64,000 bases of DNA from NCBI GenBank assembly GCA_001584585.1, contig LSYV01000004.1, forward strand, positions 1,379,663-1,443,662. Reading direction: 5' to 3'. The stretch comes from Gonium pectorale (Eukaryota; Chlorophyta; Chlorophyceae; Chlamydomonadales; Volvocaceae). The notes below the pieces were generated by a model. It saw only the letters and a program-made list of their open reading frames with translations. It was not told the DNA's origin and did not search any database. Position numbers and translations under genes: made by a program. Below, piece after piece: positions 12,601-24,435 of this stretch. The stretch's first letter is position 1. Each line of letters starts with the position of its first letter.

Positions 12601-15204
12601 GGAGCGCGCCATGCAGACGGCCGATGGGAGCGTCAATGGCCGCGGGCCGGCCACACACTGTGGCGGCAGGTCCTCATCAATGCGCGCAAAGCTTGCCCTG
12701 TGCGTGGGCCGCGTGCCCTAGATGCCCTAGATGCCCTGGTTGCGGCATCGGTCAACGATGCACTACAAGGATGCAGCAGCATGCAGCTCTCCCAGTCTAC
12801 CGGTATGCACAGCGCAGTCCCATGCTCGGATGAGTCAGGCGGGACCCGCTCGTCGAGCGCCCGGAACCTCCCAAGGACTCTAATCCCATGAAGTCCAGAT
12901 ACCGCCCGCACCTCGCCCTTCAGCTTGTCATCAGCCATCCGTGCCGCCAGGTCCTTGAGCGCAGTCAGTGACACCTGCGACACCACGTGCGGGCACAGGC
13001 GGGCACAGGCGGGCACAGGCGCTCTGATGCAGGACGGCAGGAGGGCAGGAAAGGCCAGCGGCAAAACATCAGCCTCCATCGACCAAAACTGAAAACTACT
13101 GAAATCTACGTATCCGTCTGGGACTCGCAGCAGGCCGACAACGGGGGTGCCGTCATCCGCCAGTGATCTTAAGCAACGATTGTCACGGAGCTGGGAATGC
13201 AGGCCTGCGGCACTCGCCTGGAAGACGCGCAGCAGCGCCGTGTCCCTAAAATTGACGGCCGCCTTGCGGTGCTGCGTCATGGTGCGGCCTGGGGTGGCCT
13301 GGTTCATCTCCTGCGCGGCGGGAGGGAGTTCGGACCCACGTTCCGCCTTGTCAAGGGCGTTACGTCTCGTTTGGCACGCGCGAGGCCGCCAGAGCCCACT
13401 TCCATGCGCGTGTGTGGATAGGCAACTTGCCACAGCGCAACGCGTAACACTTCTCCTGGGAATGCACACGCCTTGGGATACACCCCGTGGATCGACCATC
13501 GATTCCCCATTCTCCCAACGCACCATGGCCTCCCTTGTAACGCACAAGGGAGCGATCATTCCAAGCAGTCATTCCTCGCCACCTGCAGGGCCCCAGGGCC
13601 ACTGCGTATGCCCCTCCGGACAACCGCCCCGATTCCCCCCCTAACCTCAACTGCGGCAACCATCCACCACACTTGCCTTTTCCGCTCGCCCCGCCCCGCC
13701 CCGGGCATTCCTCCACCAGTGACCCATACGCAAGACCGCCGCCTGAATTCCTCCTGCCTCCTCCCTCTCGGGTCCTCAGCCCCCTCCCCTCGCACCTGCA
13801 CCATGGTGTGCAGTATCCGCAACCCCACCAGGTAGTGCCCCGGGCTGCCCCGCTCCAGGAAGCGCTTGGCGTCCTCTACTATGGAGCGGTGCACCTCGCT
13901 GTCGAACCAGCCCAGCTTGGCAGTGCGGCATAGCAAAGTCACTAGCGACGAGCACACAAAATGCTCGAGCGTGTCGCAGTGGCTGCGAACCCAGGGCAGG
14001 GGAGGGGTTTGAGGGTACATATATACTTGGAGACGTTCTGGCCTCCAGCAGCCGTTTCCCGTCCTCGGGGAAGGAGTCCTCAGAGGAGGAAGGTAGCCAG
14101 GGGAGGACAAAAGCACAAGTACTCCAGCATACCGCGGCGGTTGCGGTGCTGGATGGGGTTTGTTAATGAAGGCCCCAAGGAGACGGCGATGGGACTAGCG
14201 TTCAAACGGCGCTGGGTGGCAGGGCCCCTGGAGGAGGGGAGGAGTTGGTGCGCGACCGGCGCTACCCGGTCCCGGCTGAGTGCACCTATATGCTCCTGTA
14301 GGGCTCATCCACAAAATGGGCCTGGGAGAAGCCACGGCCCCAGCTCACCTAGGGCCCCTCACCTCCCACCCATACGTGACGCCCCACCTGTCCAAGTACT
14401 GCAGGAAGTACTTCTTCATATCGGCCAGGACCGACGTACTGCGAGGGAGGGGCGACGCATTTCGCTTACGTACTTCGCTGCTGCATGGCTTGGCTGCTTT
14501 TGCTTGCAGGTTGTGAGGGCTACTTGTTGGCTCGTGAGGACGGCTTCGTCAACGGGTGCAGTAAAGGCAAGCAGAACACAACCGAGTACCAGCGGGGGCC
14601 CTCGGACGAGCCCTTCAGTCCCCTCACCTTAGTGAGTACTCCGTCAAGAGCTTCGTCAGGCTGGAAACAGCAAGGAGCTGAGCGTACGGCGACCTGGAGT
14701 TGTCCAGGATAGCCTGCGCAACAGAGTTGCCACGGACAAAGCGAGGCAAGTGTGTGAAACGCGCTGGGTGCACGAATTGACTGCAGCAAAGGATAAACTG
14801 GTGAGACTGGCGCTCTGAACATGCATCTGGCCTCGGCTGGCGTGCGAGGGCGTGAGGACAGTCTGCCAGATGCGGCAGTAGCGCGCCCCCGACGTTGCGG
14901 TTCTCCCTCCTCCCGTAGGAGCAGCGCGGCCTACCTTCAAAGCTGGCACGTGCTCCGTCGACTGGCCGAACACTCCCAGCATTTGCTCTGTCTGTGCACG
15001 CTCCGCCGGGCTCTGCGCGAGCAAAAGCCGAGGGGTGCTGGGTTTGGCGGCACGCAGCACGCCGCATGCCGCAGAGCAAGCGCGTACCTGCGAGGTATAG
15101 AGCCTCTCGCAAAGCACCTCCAGCTGTGGCAGTTGGCTGAGATCCATAATTGGTGCCACCGCGCTGTCGCGCGCAGTAGTCGTTGCGTTGCGCACCGAGG
15201 CCAA
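3636..15204 (-). CDS. XPO7: Exportin-7 (RanBP16-type nuclear transport receptor), complete, 26 exons
   Basis: Exons, minus strand: 15204-15088, 15012-14935, 14713-14628, 14438-14388, 13982-13796, 13310-13218, 12974-12912, 12528-12442, 12276-12229, 12015-11897, 11404-11266, 10996-10785, 10220-10046, 9594-9469, 9188-9027, 8804-8715, 8446-8378, 8030-7818, 7371-7171, 6584-6463, 6270-6039, 5671-5573, 5316-5228, 4735-4549, 4240-4094, 3797-3636. All junction phases agree. From the likely start at 15147 (MDLSQLPQLEVLCERLYTSQ) the protein is 1098 residues, against about 1087 in human; the in-frame ATG at 15204 adds 19. Diagnostic blocks are CLSFDFVGTCLDESSEELCTIQ, LTWLVYITGAVIKGRL, KSQRLTFDSCSPNGILLF, SGNYVNFGVFELYGD and KNKDRFTQNL near the C-terminus. 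Exportin-7 is a HEAT-repeat karyopherin that moves cargo with RanGTP. Two introns (13217-12975 and 10045-9595) are GC-AG. Confidence 0.95.
12991..13020. repeat. Three tandem copies of a 10-mer in an XPO7 intron
   Basis: GGGCACAGGC is repeated three times without change, just upstream (in gene direction) of the exon-7 acceptor of XPO7. Confidence 0.85.
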
Positions 15205-17593
15205 GAGTGGGCTTCCCCGATTACACGCGCCGTAATCGCCAAGTTAGCTGGCAGACCATGGATAGCTCACAAGGCGTGCTCACGCGCCGGAGCGCCTGAC
15301 GCGGCAAGCGATCTGCGCCCTGTTCCTGAAGAGTAAACACTTTCTTGCTACTATGTTATCTATCTTTGTTATATTATCAAGGTGATTCTTGTTGCACCCG
15401 TCTAGTCGGTGGAGAAAAATCGCGTTGGCGGGAACGGACTGCCGGCGAGACCCAGGTCGCCTGCGAAGTGCTGACAAGCTCATATACATATGCCCTGTGT
15501 AAGTATTTTGTGGAGTCCGCGACGGGGTCCGTACGGCTCACGAAACCCGTGCCACGCCGCACCCCGAGCTCCCCTACCTCAAGAAGCGCAGGTAGGCATA
15601 CCCAGACGACGCAGTCGCTTGCTGTCAATCCCCCCCCGCTGCCCCTCCACAATGTTGGTCGCCTCGAAGCTCAACATCGTTATGCAACTGGTGGCAGCGC
15701 TGGACGTGGTAATTTAGCCACTCATTAGTAGGCCAAGGCATGGAATGCCCAGCTGGCGGTTGGCACGGCTTCATGACGTTGAGGCATCCGCGGCGCCGCG
15801 CCGCAGCACGAAACCGTGCTTGGACCTATGATCGCTGATGTGGACTGCTGGCGGTGAACGGCGTCTGTATTTGATGCTGATCAACACCCGTATGTCTTTT
15901 GCATGAGATCTGCTGCCTCGGCTGAGTCATGGCACTGCACCTCTACGACCGCATGGCTCTGTATCCGCACTTCGGTCCATCTGCCGTGTGTAGATGCCGG
16001 CATGACGTTGTCATGACAGTTGGCAGAGCCCAGTATCCCAAACTGATATCGACCACGAGATGCCCACGAGATGTGATGCCACGCCTTCATTTTCCTCATC
16101 CAGACAGGTGCGCACACTCCTGTACGGCTGGGTGCTGTGGGCGGAGTGTGCGGCTGGGTGCTGTGGGCCCGCCGTACTGGCCTTAACTTCAAATCCACCG
16201 TCGCTGTTATACCCGAATGATGTTGACGCCGCCGCTTGCGTACTGGGCGGCTTTGCTGAGCTGGGCTCAGCCAGGAACGACTCCGCCCCCCCACGAACTG
16301 ACGGTTGAGGTAGCAGCTGTGCCATCGATTTGCTGCACCCGTCAACGGAGCTTTATTGAAACTGAAAAGGTGCAAATATGAGGGCGCCAACATCTATCAA
16401 CGTACATTGACACCCGAAGAGCACCGTTGGCAGTTCCACACATCCCGATTTTCAGCCCTAAGGCGCCCATCCCGGCTTTCCACCCACGCCCAGCAGTTCC
16501 CAATGGCAAGTCCTTTCTTAATGGATTCTCTCAGGGTCAGGGTCAACGTGTCCGTGCTCCGTGGGCTGCAGACGGCTGCAGCTAGGTTGGTTGCTTGCTT
16601 GCCAAGTGCCTGTGCTCGCACTTGTTCTGGTACGCGCTGTTTGCATTGCCAACACATCCAACCGACTATCAGTAGGGTGGGTGGTGGGGTGGTACAAGCA
16701 AGGCAACCTCGTATACCTCGCCCGCCATGCCCTGTACTCGGCGCCCTGCTGGAAACATCACACCCTCGGGTGTGGATGTCCGTAGAGGCTGCCTTCCCCG
16801 TTTCTGGTTCTCTTTTTTAAGGCAAGGCGGGCAGATGGGCCCTTCCGCACCGGAGGGTCCGTCTTACCAGCTTTTGGAACTCCGCCACCGGCCCGTCAAC
16901 GGCCAGTGGTTACCTGACCCGCGTGCGCCCGTTCGGAACGCCTTGCGACGGTTTGCAGACGTCTAAGTAGGGACGCCGCAGCCACAGCCGCGCGCTCTCG
17001 GGCTCCCGGCTGCTTACTGGCCAACATGCCGTCGTGCCTGGCCGCTGCTGCTAGTCCCTAGCGTGGGGCTGCTGCTGAGCCCTGCCTGCAACAGATTACA
17101 GATTACGGGCTCCCCCAGAGAGGGGTTGCAGGCCACACGAGCCGACTAGCCCCCGACCCGCCATAGCAGAGAGGGTAAAACACCCTTAAGAGTTCTGGTT
17201 AGCCGTAAGGCTCAGAACCCGAAAAGACAACCGCAACTTAGCACATGACACTGACACAACAGGTGGCTCCGACTTCATGGCAGCGGGTTGCCTATTGGAT
17301 AGCGCCTTGCCTGGCGTCGGCTTGCTTGCTGCGACACACAATGGCAAGACGCACACATAAGCTTTTAAATTTTCGCACGTGCTTGCGGCTCTACACAACC
17401 AACGCCTTGTTGTCCAAACCCAGCGTAACTTGCTACTCTTCCTGCCGCCGACCCGTTTATCGTCATAAACATAACAAGCTGACAGCGGGAAAGGGTACGT
17501 TGTAACGATATCTTTGATAACAGGCAAATGGTAACAGCAAGGAGAGTAACTGCCTGCCCAGGCCCTTCTGCCGCATGCTCCGCGAACCCCGCC
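15205..17593. other. Intergenic region upstream of XPO7
   Basis: The first ~200 bases should hold the XPO7 5' UTR and promoter. An AT-rich stretch at 15350-15380 contains a TATA-like TAATATAA on the minus strand. Apart from the dispersed repeat near 16725 nothing recognisable is present; open frames here are short and lack known motifs. Confidence 0.4.
16725..16815. repeat. Dispersed repeat, copy 1
   Basis: The segment containing CCATGCCCTGTACTCGG, then CCCTGCTGGAAACATC and GTAGAGGCTGCC, closely matches 24335-24435 in the same orientation. Both copies are followed by a T-rich run (CTTTTTT). The family is not recognised; it could be the tail of a transposable element. Confidence 0.65.
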
Positions 17594-17676
17594 TGCCCGG
17601 CCTTGGAAGCGAACAGGGTGTGCTCCGCGGCCTCCTTGCGGCCCGCACCGGCCTTGAACTCGGCTAGGTACCGGTG
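17594..17676 (-). pseudogene. Orphan 14-3-3-like exon fragment
   Basis: Reading down the minus strand from 17676 gives HRYLAEFKAGAGRKEAAEHTL then FASKAGQ. This matches the conserved 14-3-3 helix YRYLAEFK.G..RKEAAE.TL.AYK.AQ, which is usually followed by DIAL. It ends at CAG, a position that could be an exon boundary. No splice acceptor precedes it, and no other 14-3-3 segment (for example THPIRLGLALNFSVFYYEI) was found within several kb on that strand. A decayed or transposed exon fragment is the simplest reading. A 14-3-3 gene with very distant exons is not excluded. Confidence 0.5.
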
Positions 17677-19694
17677 GACAGGTACACACCATTCGATCAC
17701 ATTCCCGGTCCGCGTTGTTGCGGTTGTGCGATACCCTGCCCTAACCCGAGCGCACAACCGCAGCCAGAATCACACACGGCGCGCACATGAGGAGAAGGAA
17801 CATCATGGTGAGCCCGTGGGCGAGCTATGCGAACAGAACACGTTCCTTCTCATCCCCAGACCCCTCGCATTCGCTCGTGCCGCTGCCAAAAGAGCGATTC
17901 GCTCGTCCGTGCCCAGGCGGGGCAGTGTTCCTTGGTAGACCCTCCCGGCAAACGGTCAAGGGCCAACCGCCAGGCCCGCGCCCCTACCGCCTACCCTCCC
18001 GAGACCTCTCTGCCTTTCCACAGCAAGAGGCAGGGTTCCGAGTTGCCCAGCACGCCATGGCATGCGGGGCTCGCTGTGCCGCACATGGTCGCAGAGGGAA
18101 GAGGCGCGAGGCCTGACCGAGGAAGGCGGGCAAACCTGGCCAGGTCTGGCGTGAAACGTGCAGGTGGATACACCAGGCCGCATCATTTTTGCGCTTACGC
18201 TCGTCGTATGCGTTGTTCCTTATCAACACCAGTACACGTTCCTCACCTACTCACGAGGTACGGAGTGCCTGGCCGTATGGGCAACGGTAACGGACAAAGG
18301 CGTGACCTGAGTGACCGAGACCTCCCCGTACTTGTGAGCGCGATATTCACAAGGGGCATCATCACTCGGTGACATCTCCGGATGCAAGGTCTCCGGCCGT
18401 ACGCTCGCTCTCCAGCCCACAGTGGTGGTGCCGAACCATCATTGCACCTCTCACCCGGTGCTCGCATGACCTCATTATGCTTACCTTCTTCTCCTTTGCA
18501 TCCTCCTGGAAAGCCGCGACCCGAAGGCGCCAACACCGGCTTGCTGCTGCCACGCGGGCGAGCGCTATGCGCGGCGCAAGCACAGCACCAGCGCGCAGCT
18601 GCTTGGGAGCACGCACTTGCGTGAGATGCATGTTCTGGCGGGTCCGAGACCGAGCAACACCTGTGTATTCTGAACGCTTGCCAGCAGGTGTAAGTCAGTT
18701 ACAAGATGCTTCCTTTCAATAGCTGTATCTTGCTTGTCCAAAGGGCAACTCCTTCGGGACGTCCGTTAGTCCGTCCCGTGAGTCCGTCCTGCATCCTCAG
18801 CGATCCAATCATGCATTATTATGATGAAATGCGCGCTTGAGCTGATGAAGACCACTACCTGTAGCCAGCCTCCCTCCCACTTGCAACAATGCTAACCGCG
18901 CCCACAATGGTGCTGCCGGTCGCGGTGCCAAACACGCGTACGAGCACATAACCCTATCATGCCCCTACCGTGCGCATTGAAATCCTCCACGCAATTCATT
19001 AACAATCAGCTTCCCACGAGCATAAACCCGATGGCCGGTAGAACAGCTCGGGGCTGCTTCACGCTAATTCTTGAGGCCGAACGATGGAACGATGGCTGTG
19101 TGGCACGGGTGCCCTGAGGAGGGATGCCACCTCCATTCCACCTCCCACACACAGGCATTCCCCTGTGCGCTCAATGGTGCATGCACATGGCGATTCACCA
19201 CGGTGCCTTTCAGCCTACTCCCCGCCCAACGTAGCGCACCCAATTGCCAGAACCCATCTTGCCAAAACGTCAGGTTTTTTCAATGGAATCAATTCTCTAC
19301 AAAGTAAACGGTCATTTTCACAAGGGTACGAATGCCATTCTGCCATTCTGTGGTACTTACTTCATCAACCGCCGCCGTGACTGGAAGTGCTGGCATATAG
19401 AATGTAGGACTATGATGAAAACACGAGTCAATGTTGGCTCTTGGCTGGATTGACCAAAAGCGGGCCACCGAATCGAACTGAGCCGTTAAGTTAGGTACTT
19501 CGGTTTCGCAGGCTCCCGAGCGGGAGCCGTTGATCAAAGCCAAGAAGCAACATTATACGCGTTATAAACTTAGCAGATTCTGCTGGTAGACCTCAGCAAG
19601 CGTGTTGCTTGTTTTGTCCTGTGAACGCTACGCAGCGCCGACATCATCAAACAGAGGCACACTAGGATAAACCATAATGCAGTGAGCTGTTAAG
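17677..19694. other. Intergenic region, partly AT-richer
   Basis: No gene is supported. From about 18,700 to 19,690 the base composition is less GC-rich than the neighbouring genes. The 3' part should hold the promoter and 5' UTR of the following plus-strand gene. It includes a short perfect hairpin at 19511-19528. Confidence 0.4.
19511..19528. repeat. Perfect inverted repeat (8-bp stem, 2-nt spacer)
   Basis: GGCTCCCG AG CGGGAGCC forms a GC-rich hairpin in an otherwise AT-richer segment about 470 bases upstream of the likely start codon of the next gene. Its function is unknown. Confidence 0.6.
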
Positions 19695-22367
19695 GTGAGA
19701 AACTGGCGCATTTATGCGGATGGGGCGGGTGCGGCTCATGTAGGAGGAGAGCTGCGCGGCAGAGAGGGCTGCCGGGCCCCTCTGCTGCAAATTTTGGCGG
19801 TTGGCACGCAGTCTTATGAGCACACCGGCTTATGCTTGCCACTCTTGCAGAAACGGAACACGGGCGTCTCCTGCTCACGCAGCGACGACAACTACGAAGG
19901 CAGTTCCGACAATTATTGGGAGAAGTTCTTGCGGTCGCCTTCCGCAGCACGGTTCCGCGGGGTCAAACCCTGCTCAACCGCCATGGCCACCTGTGAGCAA
20001 GACCTGGATCGGCCTACAAGCGTTGGCGTATTAGCTAACCACTGGCAATTCACAGTCTCCAGCGTTGCGCAAATGGCCGCCAGCGAAACCGAAACCGCCG
20101 TCTTGCACTGCAGTCTTCCGCTGCTGTCGACACCTCTCATCCAAGGGGATTACAATGCATTAGACAGTGCGGCTAATAGCATGATGCCGCTGCCAAACCG
20201 GACCAGCCTCGAGATGCCATCCGAGCTCATCAACGGCGTCGCCGCGTGCTGGGCCGCCATGAGCTCCGCCACGCCTGCCGCAGAGCCTTCATTTGGTGAT
20301 GATGATACATACGCTCAGCCTAGGGGCAGCGCGGTCCGCAAAGAAGACTTGGCTGCAGGCGCTGGCAACATCAGCCTTGGCGAGGCTGATAGGGTTCCGT
20401 CAACGGCGCTCGTGGCAGTCGCCGAGGCGAGTGGCGCTGCTGCCGACACAGCTTCGAAGCTGTTGGCGGACGAGGAGCCAAACTGTGCAGGCCACCCGCA
20501 CCCGGAGCCTTCTGGCCCTCTGCCCGCCGTCGCCAGCCTCACTTCGAGCCGCCCGCCCTCCTCCTGTGCCCCCTCTGACGGACCCTGCGGCGGTGCATCA
20601 CGCGGCACGGGCCTCCTACCGCTGCTTCCCGCCCAGCGGAGCGTTAAGGCGCCCGCCGCGAACGTTGCCCAAGCCGCCGCCGCCGCGCGTATGCCTCGCC
20701 CGGCGGCGTTCACGGCTGACCAGCTGATGGCCGCCTTCCTGCTGGGCATCGCCACGGCCCGCCCCCTGGTGCAGCCGCCACCACCTCCTCCGGCCCCGAC
20801 CACAGCCGTCGAGTCACAGGCCTCCGCCTTCGTTGCCCCCTCCACCGCCCCCACCGGTGCCGTCGGTGCCGCAAGCTCTATCGGCACCAAGCCGGCATAC
20901 CTTGAGTTGCCGGCGGGCCGCTCGCCCGGCCTGTCCCCGGTTGCCAGCTCAACTGGGGACGACCGGGCCCGGGTGGCAAGCAGCCCCCTGCTGCCCTTGG
21001 CAGGCGTCTCTGCGTATGGGCAAGTGGGCCGCAGCCCGCAGCGGCCCCTGAGGGCCCTGAGGCCCTTGCACAGCTACAGACGGCGGCCGCAGGGCCGCCA
21101 GGCCGGCTACCTCACTGCCGGAGTGGGCAGAGCCGGCGGCACCGGGGGAGAGGCCGCCAGCATGACAATCGCAGCGTACATGGAACGGCCGTACGGTGTT
21201 GGAGTGCAGGGGGAGGTGCTCGCGTGGGACTTCATGGGCCCACGGGCCCCTGGCGCAGGCGGTGGCGGCCCATCGCTCCGCAACCTGGGCATGTACGTCA
21301 TCGGCAGCGGCGACGACGGCGACGGCGCCGCCAGTGGCTGCGCGGCCAGCGGCGGCGCGGCCCTGTGCACGCCGGAGAGCCTCTCAGCCCAAACGCTGCC
21401 GCAGACTCTCTTCGACACCAAGGACCAGTCCCTGCCGCTGCGCCTCTGCGACACGGGCCTCAGCGGCGCTGCGGTCGCCGCCACCGCCGCCGCCATTGCC
21501 CTGGCGGCGTATCGCAACGGCGGCCGCAACGGCCTCCTCGCCGTGGTGACCCCTAGCGTCGACACCTCCACGCAGCTCAGCGACGACGCCTCCGCCGCCC
21601 GGTGTTGCCATCTGGGCTACGCTGGTCAGCAGCGGGATGAGGCGGCGGCGGGCCCCTGCGGCAGCGCCGGCGGTCACGTCGCTCGCACCAAGTCCTACGT
21701 GCTGCGCGCGGCGCGAGGCGGCAGCGAATTGCGGCAGCGGCCGCGCCGCAGCGGCTCACGCTCCTTGTCGGTCGCAACTTACAGCCGCGGAGTGGGGATG
21801 GTGGGAATGTTCCTGCGGTCTACCGGCGTGGGGATGGCCGCCGGCGGAGGCGGAGGCGGTGGCGGCGGCGCCGCGGCTGGTGCCTTCCTGTCCCGGTTTG
21901 GTCCGGGCGCGGCCTATGACAGCAGTGCCCCGCCGTCTATGTTCCTCGAGAGCCGCCTGAGCCTCGGTTTCAGTGGGCTGCCCAGCCCGGCGGCCGCCGC
22001 GGCCGTCGATGGCGGTGGCGGTGGCGCCTCCGCTAGTGGGATGGCTGGCTGGCGCAGCCCCGGCGCTGCCTGGAACGGCAATATGGACGTCACGTTTCAC
22101 CACATGCCGTTCATTGCCATGGGCGGTGTGATGACCGCGACCGCCAGTGAGCGGAGCACGGCCCGCACGCGTGCCGGCGACGAGGCGGTGGCTCGCGAGG
22201 CCGTGCAAGGTGACCCGCGGGTCACCTCAGGTGCGAAAGCCGGCTGCGCGCCTAGCGTGACGCACGGCGAAGCGGTCTCTCGGTGTCCGGGGCGACGCGG
22301 CGGTGTCATGCAGCTGTTCTTTGGCTGCTTTGGGATCTCAGACACCAATGGCAGAAGGTCGGAATGA
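19695..22367 (+). CDS. Hypothetical Ala/Gly-rich protein, up to 890 residues
   Basis: This is one uninterrupted plus-strand frame with strong volvocine codon bias ending ...SDTNGRRSE. The first Met is at 19695. The ATG at 19983 (MATCEQDLD) has the better context GCCATGG, and a possible acceptor (CTCTTGCAG) ends at 19848, so the true start may be internal or spliced. The product is low-complexity: Pro run near residues 356-362, Gly-rich segments near 716-725 and 775-778, and long Ala/Ser stretches. One hydrophobic stretch near residue 600 (GAAVAATAAAIALAAY) might be membrane-associated. No known domain is recognised. A TGTAA signal follows the stop by about 130 bases, supporting a real plus-strand transcript. 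Confidence 0.65.
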   Translation: MRNWRIYADGAGAAHVGGELRGREGCRAPLLQILAVGTQSYEHTGLCLPLLQKRNTGVSCSRSDDNYEGSSDNYWEKFLRSPSAARFRGVKPCSTAMATCEQDLDRPTSVGVLANHWQFTVSSVAQMAASETETAVLHCSLPLLSTPLIQGDYNALDSAANSMMPLPNRTSLEMPSELINGVAACWAAMSSATPAAEPSFGDDDTYAQPRGSAVRKEDLAAGAGNISLGEADRVPSTALVAVAEASGAAADTASKLLADEEPNCAGHPHPEPSGPLPAVASLTSSRPPSSCAPSDGPCGGASRGTGLLPLLPAQRSVKAPAANVAQAAAAARMPRPAAFTADQLMAAFLLGIATARPLVQPPPPPPAPTTAVESQASAFVAPSTAPTGAVGAASSIGTKPAYLELPAGRSPGLSPVASSTGDDRARVASSPLLPLAGVSAYGQVGRSPQRPLRALRPLHSYRRRPQGRQAGYLTAGVGRAGGTGGEAASMTIAAYMERPYGVGVQGEVLAWDFMGPRAPGAGGGGPSLRNLGMYVIGSGDDGDGAASGCAASGGAALCTPESLSAQTLPQTLFDTKDQSLPLRLCDTGLSGAAVAATAAAIALAAYRNGGRNGLLAVVTPSVDTSTQLSDDASAARCCHLGYAGQQRDEAAAGPCGSAGGHVARTKSYVLRAARGGSELRQRPRRSGSRSLSVATYSRGVGMVGMFLRSTGVGMAAGGGGGGGGGAAAGAFLSRFGPGAAYDSSAPPSMFLESRLSLGFSGLPSPAAAAAVDGGGGGASASGMAGWRSPGAAWNGNMDVTFHHMPFIAMGGVMTATASERSTARTRAGDEAVAREAVQGDPRVTSGAKAGCAPSVTHGEAVSRCPGRRGGVMQLFFGCFGISDTNGRRSE

Positions 22368-22498
22368 GTGGCACCCGTAGGGCATGCGGGCTTGGGAGGG
22401 ATTCGGGCTCAGGCTCGAGTGCAGAGGCAGGGACTAAGGAAGCGTAATCCATAGAGGATACGCGACGCGCTGTACCTATTCGGTTGCTGTTTTGCGGT

Positions 22499-22503
22499 TG
22501 TAA
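22499..22503 (+). terminator. TGTAA polyadenylation signal
   Basis: TGTAA is the usual poly(A) signal of Chlamydomonas nuclear genes. This copy lies about 130 bases after the stop of the Ala/Gly-rich gene. Confidence 0.45.
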
Positions 22504-24334
22504 CCGTGCAGAAGCATCACAGGCGCTGGGTGCCAACTGCCAACCAGAAATGCAGGGCAGACTGGGCGATGTTTCGCTAACTTCGTACGCTTCGTACTTG
22601 CATCTCACGCGGTAGGTCGGCAGGCAGGGGCAGGCTGCCCCGCTCCTCTCCCGCACACCGCCTTGGTGGTAAGCGGGGTGTTCTGCTTCGGGCACGAGCG
22701 ACGGGCGCGAGGGGCAATTCTGGAACTTCGTCGCGAACTCAATTCGCATTCTTGTACGCGGCACGTCGCAAACCAATGCACCCGAGCTGCATGCACGGAT
22801 TGGGAACTGGACACAGGAGGCATGCGGTTCGGCCGTCGGCAGGGCGATGACATTGGCCATGGGCGCGCCGTCTTTCTTTGCGGTTCGGCAGGCATGGCGT
22901 GGCGCTTAGCGGGCGCCGCCGTTTACTACCGGTATACTCGTGAGCCGTTGGCACTTGATTGGGCAGTGCTGAGAACCCAGTGGTACAGGCGTGTGCACGC
23001 TGACGTGCCTAACTGACCAAGTACGTGTTCCCACACCGCCCTGTGGCCGCTGGTGCGCCCCTGAGTAGCAAGGCCGGGTTCGCTGAATTTGTCGTCGACC
23101 TGCGCAATTAGACGGTGCTGAGCATGCGGGTTTGCCGCCCGGCTATGGCGAGGGCTCAGGGCCGCGTTGGGGAGGGGTCTTCCTTGGCGCCGGATATTAT
23201 GGCACGTGCCTGTGGTGGGTGCAGACGGCGGTATGGGTTCGTAATATGCACACTGCTCAGCGCGCTCTGCGCTTGGCTATTGACAGCCCCGAAGGACAAC
23301 AGCCGCCACAACGTCGGTTGCTGTGCTACATGCGTTACTAGGCGCCCTCAGGAAGTGCTCGAGCGGCCCTGCAACGCATTTGTGACGGGTGCGAGCCATG
23401 GTGTGCAGGACCTGCTCTATCGCTGGCCATTGCCTCGCGTCAGGGCGTCGCCTGTGGGGCATGGCTACGTAGTAGTGATGAATGGTGCGTAGTGGTGGGA
23501 GGCGCCAGTCCGCGTGCCGTTAACTATGTATGATTGCATATCTTTGGGGTTCCACTGTCACGCAATGTATTACGGTCGTGCGCGACCTCAGGCTTCGTGC
23601 ATGGCGATGTCGTTTGCAGTTTCCCGTGAGGGGTGGAGGCACGGGGTCTCAGACAGTTGGCCGTGTCGATGGCGCGTCTGGTGTGTCGCCGGTAGCTGCG
23701 TCAGCGGGAATCGCGAGCCGCCAAGCCGGGCAGCCACTATGTGCATCGTGCGTGCTGGCCAAGTCCCTTGTACTTTGCCCTGCTTTGAGCACCTAGTATT
23801 CTGTGCCAGCGCTCACATGGCGTCAACACATGGAGGCTCCGACAGGGCCTGGATGCGTAGTCGTGCAATGTGGGATTGTTCGTAGATGGTTCAGCGTGGG
23901 GATGAGATGTATGTATGCTGTCCGGCGAGTTGCCCGGCGTTGTGCCAGGCTGAGCTGCCCGTAAAAGCTCAGGACCGAAGGCACATAGCCCTAAAGGAAA
24001 ATGCATTTGTTCATGTGTGTGGGACTGGTTCTGTTTGGGTATGAGCTCGCTGCTCTTTCGCAGCGATGGATGGGTAGCGGCTTGCCCTTCGTGTGGTCGC
24101 TTGCGGCCTTAGCAAACTGCTGAATCCGCTTGCTCCGCTCACGTGGGTACCAGGTGTTGCTGCATGTCGTGTGGGCCTGTGACCAGATGGCTCGCGCCTC
24201 GCACCCATCGCAATTATAGTGCGGCGGTAGTGTTGCTGTAATAGGGTCCGGAGGGCGTAGTGCTTTGAATGAGGGCACGACTGTTGCCGTATGTTGCAGC
24301 GCCGGCGTGGGCCTGCCTGCTCGTCTCCCTGGCC

Positions 24335-24435
24335 CACCATGCCCTGTACTCGGTACCCTGCTGGAAACATCGCACCCTCGCCTCCCTCGGGTGTGCATCA
24401 CCGTAGAGGCTGCCATCTCTGTTTTAAGTTTCCTT
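24335..24435. repeat. Dispersed repeat, copy 2
   Basis: It matches 16725-16815 in the same orientation through CCATGCCCTGTACTCGG, CCCTGCTGGAAACATC and GTAGAGGCTGCC. It carries a short insertion between the second and third blocks and again ends in a T run. Confidence 0.65.

Noticed and set aside
19465..19490. tRNA-like GTTCGATTC on the minus strand
   Set aside because: Flanking bases cannot form the T stem or an acceptor stem, and no D or anticodon arm follows.
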